This document shows, one piece after another, positions 59,354 through 64,000 of a DNA stretch of 64,000 bases (its first letter is position 1; each line of letters opens with the position of its first letter). A program made the position numbers and the translations under genes. The notes under the pieces were generated by a model that was not told where the DNA came from, made no database searches, and saw only the letters and a list, made by a program, of their open reading frames with translations. Source of the DNA: Bradyrhizobium zhanjiangense (GTDB taxonomy: Bacteria; Pseudomonadota; Alphaproteobacteria; Rhizobiales; Xanthobacteraceae); contig NZ_CP022221.1 in NCBI RefSeq assembly GCF_004114935.1, forward strand, positions 3,741,001 through 3,805,000, read 5' to 3'.

Positions 59354-59779
59354 ATGGCGAATGACAGCAGCGACTTTGCCCGCTCGATGGCGATCGCGAC
59401 CTCCGGCCTGCGGGCCCAGGCCGGGCGCATGCGGGTGATCTCGGAGAACATCGCGAACGCGGATTCGACCTCGCAGACATCAGGCGGCGATCCCTACCGG
59501 CGCAAGGTGCCGACCTTTTCTTCCGCGCTCGACCGCACGCTCGAGGCGCAGGTCGTCACCCTCGGCAGGATCAAGCCCGACCAGTCCAGCTTCCGCGTCA
59601 AATACGAGCCGAACAATCCGGCCGCGGATGCGAGCGGCAACGTCAAATATCCCAACGTGAATTCGGTGGTCGAGATGACCGACATGCGCGATGCGCAGCG
59701 ATCCTACGAGGCCAATCTCAACATCATCAGTGCGACGCGCCGGATGATCCAGCGCACGCTCGACATCCTCAAGAGCTGA
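59354..59779 (+). CDS. flgC: Proximal rod protein FlgC
   Basis: A 141-residue rod subunit. The N-terminal rod motif is MRVISENIANADSTSQTSGG, followed by DPYRRKVPTF. The late segment YPNVNSVVEMTDMRDAQRSY and EANLNIISATRRMIQRTLDI are FlgC signatures. fliE starts 16 bp downstream. Confidence 0.97.
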   Translation: MANDSSDFARSMAIATSGLRAQAGRMRVISENIANADSTSQTSGGDPYRRKVPTFSSALDRTLEAQVVTLGRIKPDQSSFRVKYEPNNPAADASGNVKYPNVNSVVEMTDMRDAQRSYEANLNIISATRRMIQRTLDILKS

Positions 59780-59795
59780 ACAGGACATTTGAGCC

Positions 59796-60104
59796 ATGGC
59801 ATCACCGACAATCGCCGCCAATGCTTACGCTAGTCTCGCCCGCGTGCTGGAGAATAGCGGCGCCGGCAAGGGCAGCGAGCCCAGCGGACAATCCTTCGCT
59901 TCGCTGCTGAAAGACGCTGTCGGCAGCGTCATGGAGTCCGGCCGCAAGTCCGATGCGCAGACGGTGGCGATGGCCGCCGGCAAGGCCAACGTGATGGACG
60001 TTGTGACGGCGGTCGCCGACACCGATGTCGCGGTGTCCACGCTGGTCTCGGTCCGCGATCGCGTGATCGCGGCCTATGAAGACATCATGAAGATGCCGAT
60101 CTGA
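59796..60104 (+). CDS. fliE: Flagellar MS-ring/rod adaptor FliE
   Basis: A 102-residue protein at the base of the rod that opens the export gate. The C-terminal family text is KANVMDVVTAVADTDVAVST then LVSVRDRVIAAYEDIMKMPI. It is the last gene before a REP-like repeat inserted between it and fliQ (169-bp gap). Confidence 0.95.
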   Translation: MASPTIAANAYASLARVLENSGAGKGSEPSGQSFASLLKDAVGSVMESGRKSDAQTVAMAAGKANVMDVVTAVADTDVAVSTLVSVRDRVIAAYEDIMKMPI

Positions 60105-60128
60105 TTTGGGAATGGCGCTCGCCCCAAT

Positions 60129-60209
60129 CGTCATTGCGAGCGCAGCGAAGCAATCCAGAGTCTTTCCGCAGGCGCCAGTCTGGATTGCTTCGCTGCGCTC
60201 GCAATGACG
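60129..60209. repeat. REP-like palindromic element inside the flgB operon
   Basis: The most symmetric copy in the window: CGTCATTGCGAGCGCAGCGA at the left mirrors TCGCTGCGCTCGCAATGACG at the right, with CAATCCAGA/TCTGGATTG inside. The transcript would fold a stem of over 30 bp between fliE and fliQ, 25 bp after fliE and 65 bp before fliQ. Confidence 0.9.
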
Positions 60210-60273
60210 GGGATAGGTCTTCGCACCGCTTCAAGCGCGTGAGGAGGCGAGGAACGAATAAAGGAAGTTTGCA

Positions 60274-60537
60274 ATGACCGGACCCGAAACCCTCGACGTC
60301 GCGCGCGATGCGATCTGGACCATCGTGATCGTGTCGTCGCCGCTGATGGTGGTCGGCCTCGTGGTCGGCGTCATCGTATCGCTGTTCCAGGCGCTGACGC
60401 AGATTCAGGAGCAGACGCTGATCTATGTGCCGAAGATCCTGGCCATCTTCGCCACGATGCTGTTGGCGCTGCCGTTCATGGCCGACTCGCTCCACGCCCA
60501 CATGCTGCGGATCTCGTCGCGAATCATCGGCGGCTGA
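60274..60537 (+). CDS. fliQ: Flagellar export gate protein FliQ
   Basis: An 87-residue protein with two membrane helices. AIWTIVIVSSPLMVVGLVVG and VSLFQALTQIQEQTLIYVPK are diagnostic. The length equals E. coli FliQ (89). It is followed by fliR after 17 bp. The upstream GAGGAGGCGAGGAACG and AAGGAAG give a good ribosome-binding site. Confidence 0.97.
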   Translation: MTGPETLDVARDAIWTIVIVSSPLMVVGLVVGVIVSLFQALTQIQEQTLIYVPKILAIFATMLLALPFMADSLHAHMLRISSRIIGG

Positions 60538-60554
60538 GGCAAGATGCGTAAACC

Positions 60555-61325
60555 ATGCGCATCGACGTCTCGCTGCTGCCGGCGCTCGCCGCTTCCTTCA
60601 TGCTCGCCTTCGCCCGGGTCGGTGCGATGGTGATGCTGCTGCCGGGCCTGGGTGAGACCAACATCCCGACGCGGATCAAGCTGTCGATCGCGCTGCTGCT
60701 CACGCTAATCATCCTGCCCCTGCACCGCAATGCCTATCAGGTCGACATGGGCTCGCTCGCGCCGCTCCTGGTCCTGATGCTGCATGAGATCGCGATCGGC
60801 ATCGTGCTGGGCGCGACCGCCCGTGTGACGCTTTCGGCTCTGCAAGTCGCCGGCTCCGTGATCGCGCAGCAGATGGGGCTCGGCTTCGTCACCTCGGTCG
60901 ATCCGACGCAGGGACAGCAGGGCGTGCTCGTCGGCAATTTCCTGACCATGCTGGGCGTGACCTTGTTGTTTGCCACCGACAGCCACCATCTGGTGATCGC
61001 GGCGCTGAACGACAGTTACAAGATCTTCTCGCCGGGCGAGACCGTCTCGAGCGGCGACATCGCCTCGCTGGCAACGCGGGCCTTTGCAGCCGCGTTCCGC
61101 CTGGGCTTGCAACTCTCCGGACCGTTTCTGGTGTTCGGCCTCGTCTTCAACATCGGGTTAGGTGTGCTGGCGCGGCTGATGCCGCAGATGCAGGTCTATT
61201 TCGTCGGCGTGCCGCTCTCGATCTTCGCGGGCTTTCTGGTCCTCGCCGTGGTGCTCACGGCGATGATGGGTACGTTTCTCGACTATTTCATCGGTGTCAT
61301 GCACCAGATGATGCCGCTCAAATAG
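60555..61325 (+). CDS. fliR: Flagellar export gate protein FliR
   Basis: A 256-residue protein with five or six membrane helices. The text ASFMLAFARVGAMVMLLPGL then GETNIPTRIKLSIALLLTLI at the start and QQMGLGFVTSVDPTQGQQGV are typical. It pairs with FlhB, which follows after 7 bp. Confidence 0.97.
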   Translation: MRIDVSLLPALAASFMLAFARVGAMVMLLPGLGETNIPTRIKLSIALLLTLIILPLHRNAYQVDMGSLAPLLVLMLHEIAIGIVLGATARVTLSALQVAGSVIAQQMGLGFVTSVDPTQGQQGVLVGNFLTMLGVTLLFATDSHHLVIAALNDSYKIFSPGETVSSGDIASLATRAFAAAFRLGLQLSGPFLVFGLVFNIGLGVLARLMPQMQVYFVGVPLSIFAGFLVLAVVLTAMMGTFLDYFIGVMHQMMPLK

Positions 61326-61332
61326 GTGATCG

Positions 61333-62412
61333 ATGGCTGAAGACAACGATCCCGAGAGTCAAACAGAAGACCCGACGCAAAAGCGCCTTGACGATGCGCT
61401 CGAACGCGGCGACGTCGCCAAGAGCCAGGAGATCAACACCTGGTTCATGATGGCGGGTGGCACGCTGGTGGTCTCGACCTTCTCGGGCTCGGTCGGCAGC
61501 GGGCTGCTGACGCCGATGCGCAACCTGCTCGCCAATTCCTGGATGATCAAGACCGACGGCAAGGCTCTGCTCGCGCTGATGCAGCAGATCGAGTTCGCCG
61601 TGCTCACGGCAATCGGCGTGCCCCTCTTGATGCTGGTGCTGGCGGCGATTGCCGGCAACATGCTCCAGCACCGTCTGGTGTGGTCGGCCGAATCCCTGAA
61701 ACCCAAATTCAGCAAGATCTCGCCCGGCGCCGGCTTCAAGCGCATCTTCGGCAAGCAGGCGGCGGCGAACTTCCTGAAAGGCCTCGGCAAGCTGATCGCG
61801 CTCAGCGTGGTCATGACCATGATCCTGTGGCCGGAGCGCCATCGCATGGAGGCGATGGTCAAGCTCGATCCGGCCGCGATGCTCGGCGCCACCACCAGCA
61901 TGACCATCCACCTGCTCGGCGCGGTGGTGGCGGCGCTCGCGATCGTCGCCATCGCCGACTATTTCTTCCAGTACCGCAGCTGGTTCCAGCGGCAGAAGAT
62001 GTCGCTCCAGGAGATCAAGGAAGAGTTCAAGCAGTCCGAAGGCGACCCCCATATCAAGGGCAAAATCAGGCAACTCCGGCAGCAGCGCGCCAAGAAGCGC
62101 ATGATGGCGGCGGTTCCCAAGGCCTCCGTGATCATCACCAACCCGACCCACTATTCGGTCGCGCTGTCCTACGAGCGCGGCATGTCGGCGCCGATCTGCG
62201 TCGCCAAAGGTGTCGACAACCTCGCCTTCAAGATCCGGGAGATCGCGCGCGAGCACGATATTCCCATCGTCGAGAACGTGCCGCTCGCCCGTGCGCTCTA
62301 CGCCACCGTCGACATCGACCAGGAAATCCCGACCGAGCACTACCATGCGGTCGCCGAAGTCATCGGCTACGTTATGCGGCTGAAGCGCGGATTCGGCGCC
62401 GGGCGGGGATAA
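61333..62412 (+). CDS. flhB: Flagellar export substrate-specificity switch FlhB
   Basis: A 359-residue protein. The N-terminal DPTQKRLDDALERGDVAKSQ is the conserved cytoplasmic start, followed by four membrane helices. The self-cleavage motif NPTH is intact in SVIITNPTHYSVALSYERGM (about residue 270). It ends the operon. A 154-bp gap leads to cckA, with no terminator visible. Confidence 0.97.
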   Translation: MAEDNDPESQTEDPTQKRLDDALERGDVAKSQEINTWFMMAGGTLVVSTFSGSVGSGLLTPMRNLLANSWMIKTDGKALLALMQQIEFAVLTAIGVPLLMLVLAAIAGNMLQHRLVWSAESLKPKFSKISPGAGFKRIFGKQAAANFLKGLGKLIALSVVMTMILWPERHRMEAMVKLDPAAMLGATTSMTIHLLGAVVAALAIVAIADYFFQYRSWFQRQKMSLQEIKEEFKQSEGDPHIKGKIRQLRQQRAKKRMMAAVPKASVIITNPTHYSVALSYERGMSAPICVAKGVDNLAFKIREIAREHDIPIVENVPLARALYATVDIDQEIPTEHYHAVAEVIGYVMRLKRGFGAGRG

Positions 62413-62566
62413 AATGCCGGAAAAGTACCGGAAATGGCCGTAATCTGGGAATCAGCGTACCTTTCGCTGCTGCCGCTCTTGCACCTTTGGGTCCGATTCA
62501 GGCAGGGAGGACCCCGTGCGCGCCGTAGCGCGTTGATTCTCTGCCGACAGGCTGCGCCAGCTTGAG

Positions 62567-64000
62567 ATGACTGCTGAGACCGACCACGACCTCACACGCG
62601 AGCCCGTAGCGGCGCACGAGCCGTCGCCGCGCTCGGGTAGCATCGCGCTGGTGCTGCTGGTGGCCGCCGGCCTCGTCGCGGTCGCCGTCGGGCTGATGAC
62701 GCTCGGGCGCGCGCAGGCGCAGCCCTATATCCTCGGCATCCTCGCCGTGCTGGCGATGGTCGGCCTGTTCAACTTGTTCGCCTTCGCCGCCGGCATTATC
62801 CGCTTCGCCGACCGTAATCTCGACGATCCCATCATTGCCCGCATCTCCGATCACTCGTTCGACGGGCTCGCGGTCACCGATGCGCGCGGGCATGTGGTCT
62901 ATTCCAATGCGGCCTATCTGACGCTGACCGGCGCCACCGGCCCACAGGACGTGCGTCCCGTCGAGCGCGTCTTCATCGGCAACCCTGACGTCTCCGAAGC
63001 CGTGTTCCGCCTGCTCAAAGCCGCCCGCGAGGGCAAGCGGCAGCAGGAGGAGGTGCGCATCTCCGGCCAGGACGGCAATCAGGGCCGCTGGCTGCGCATG
63101 CGGGTGCGCCCGCTCGGCACCGGCAAGCGCGAGGCGAAATATGCGGTGTGGTCGATCGCCGATATCACCCGCGACCGCGAGCGCCAGGAAGACGTGTTCC
63201 AGGAGCTCCAGCACGCGATCGAATATCTCGATCACGCGCCTTGCGGCTTCTTCTCGGTCAATCCGGCCGGCGAGCTCGCCTATGTCAACGCGACGCTGGC
63301 GAACTGGCTGGACTACGACCTCGCCGAGATCGGCTCGGGTGGATTGAAGCTCACCGACATCGTCTCCGGCGACGGCGCCTCGCTATTGACCTCGATCGTG
63401 GCGGTGCCGGGCGAGGTGAAGACCGAGGTCTTCGACATCGACCTGCGCATGCGCACGGGCAGGACCATGCCGGTGCGGCTCTATCACAAGCTCGCCTTCG
63501 GCGCCGACGGTGCGCCGGGGCCGTCGCGCACGCTCGTGATCAGCCGCGCCCGCGACGAGCGCAGCGATCCCGACCGCGCCGCCGAAGTGCGCTTCATGCG
63601 CTTCTTCGACCACACGCCGATGGCGATTGCGACCGTCGACCGCGGCGGCAACGTCGTGCGCGCGAATGCGCGCTACGCCAAGCTCGGGCAGGCGCTCGGG
63701 CTCGAGAGCGCCTCCAAGTCGATCTTCCGCGCGGTCAATTCGCGCGATCGGCACCTGTTGATCGCGGCCATCAACCAGGCCGCCGAAGGCCAGGCCGACA
63801 TCGCGCCGGTCGAGGTCGCCTTGGAGGGGACCAAGGAGCGCTGGGGCCAGTTCTTCGTCACGCCGGTCGATGCGGCCGAGAACGAGGCGGAAGCCGCCAT
63901 CGTGCACATGCTCGAGACCACCGAGCGGCGCGCGCTGGAGAACCAGATCAACCAGTCGCAGAAGATGGAGACGGTCGGCCAGCTTGCCGGCGGCATCGCC
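62567..64000 (+). CDS. cckA: Hybrid histidine kinase CckA, N-terminal part (3' end outside window)
   Basis: The first 478 codons, from ATG 62567 to the window edge. Two membrane helices (IALVLLVAAGLVAVAVGLMT and AQPYILGILAVLAMVGLFNL) precede PAS domains: RISDHSFDGLAVTDARGHVV, DHAPCGFFSVNPAGELAYVN and a third at FFDHTPMAIATVDRGGNVVR. It stops at NQINQSQKMETVGQLAGGIA, the CckA H-box text just before the phospho-accepting histidine. CckA phosphorylates CtrA through ChpT. The sites it would control lie throughout this window. The order flhB-cckA is common in Bradyrhizobium. Confidence 0.92.
   Translation, partial: MTAETDHDLTREPVAAHEPSPRSGSIALVLLVAAGLVAVAVGLMTLGRAQAQPYILGILAVLAMVGLFNLFAFAAGIIRFADRNLDDPIIARISDHSFDGLAVTDARGHVVYSNAAYLTLTGATGPQDVRPVERVFIGNPDVSEAVFRLLKAAREGKRQQEEVRISGQDGNQGRWLRMRVRPLGTGKREAKYAVWSIADITRDRERQEDVFQELQHAIEYLDHAPCGFFSVNPAGELAYVNATLANWLDYDLAEIGSGGLKLTDIVSGDGASLLTSIVAVPGEVKTEVFDIDLRMRTGRTMPVRLYHKLAFGADGAPGPSRTLVISRARDERSDPDRAAEVRFMRFFDHTPMAIATVDRGGNVVRANARYAKLGQALGLESASKSIFRAVNSRDRHLLIAAINQAAEGQADIAPVEVALEGTKERWGQFFVTPVDAAENEAEAAIVHMLETTERRALENQINQSQKMETVGQLAGGIA

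Overview
The window is about 65% GC and looks chromosomal, from a Bradyrhizobium-type alphaproteobacterium (order Hyphomicrobiales). The evidence is gene content (FlbT, FlaF, FliX, CckA, DUF6468, MotE), three roughly 747-residue flagellins in tandem, CtrA-type boxes of the form TTAA-N7-TTAAC, and dispersed palindromic repeats of a kind common in Bradyrhizobium. The species call is an inference from recognised families, not a database match.

Left flank (1-10624): the end of an MFS exporter, an MHYT-GGDEF-EAL cyclic-di-GMP protein, two small membrane proteins, a MocR-type regulator divergent from a DUF1127 gene with a clear repeated operator, a 1-kb block of non-coding repeats, a universal stress protein, a SixA-like phosphatase, an FAD-dependent oxidoreductase and an exported MsrB.

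Centre and right (10625-64000): a large Caulobacter-style flagellar cluster. It runs flgE-flgK-flgL, then an unexpected four-gene biosynthetic operon (glycosyltransferase-like, PLP enzyme, RimK-like ATP-grasp, PLP decarboxylase). Next come flbT, three flagellin genes, flaF, a FlaG-like gene, flgN-like/flgJ/flgI and divergent fliX. A non-flagellar stretch follows (HxlR/NAD(P)-binding pair, dksA, a hydratase, repeats, a broken toxin with its intact antitoxin). The cluster resumes with flgH-flgA-flgG-flgF divergent from fliL-fliM-DUF6468-motE. An apparently inserted block (VCBS/RTX protein, FecR protein, small TPR protein) precedes a giant exported TPR protein. The last part is fliP-fliO divergent from flgB-flgC-fliE-fliQ-fliR-flhB, ending in cckA, which is cut by the window edge just before its catalytic histidine.

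Regulation can be read from the DNA. Exact or near-exact CtrA boxes lie before the biosynthetic operon, the third flagellin gene, fliX/flgI, the giant TPR gene (two boxes) and flgB. A palindrome CGGCA-N5-TGCCG recurs before flgE, flgI/fliX, fliL, fliO and flgB. Before flgE two copies lie about 100 bp upstream of a good sigma-54 promoter, the arrangement used by FlbD in Caulobacter. With cckA at the end of the cluster, this describes a CckA-CtrA-FlbD/FliX hierarchy that builds a cell-cycle-linked flagellum. The four-gene operon and the giant TPR gene appear to be wired into the same circuit.

The most novel items are the CtrA-box-driven four-gene operon inside the flagellar cluster and a candidate 75-nt small RNA at 31421-31496.
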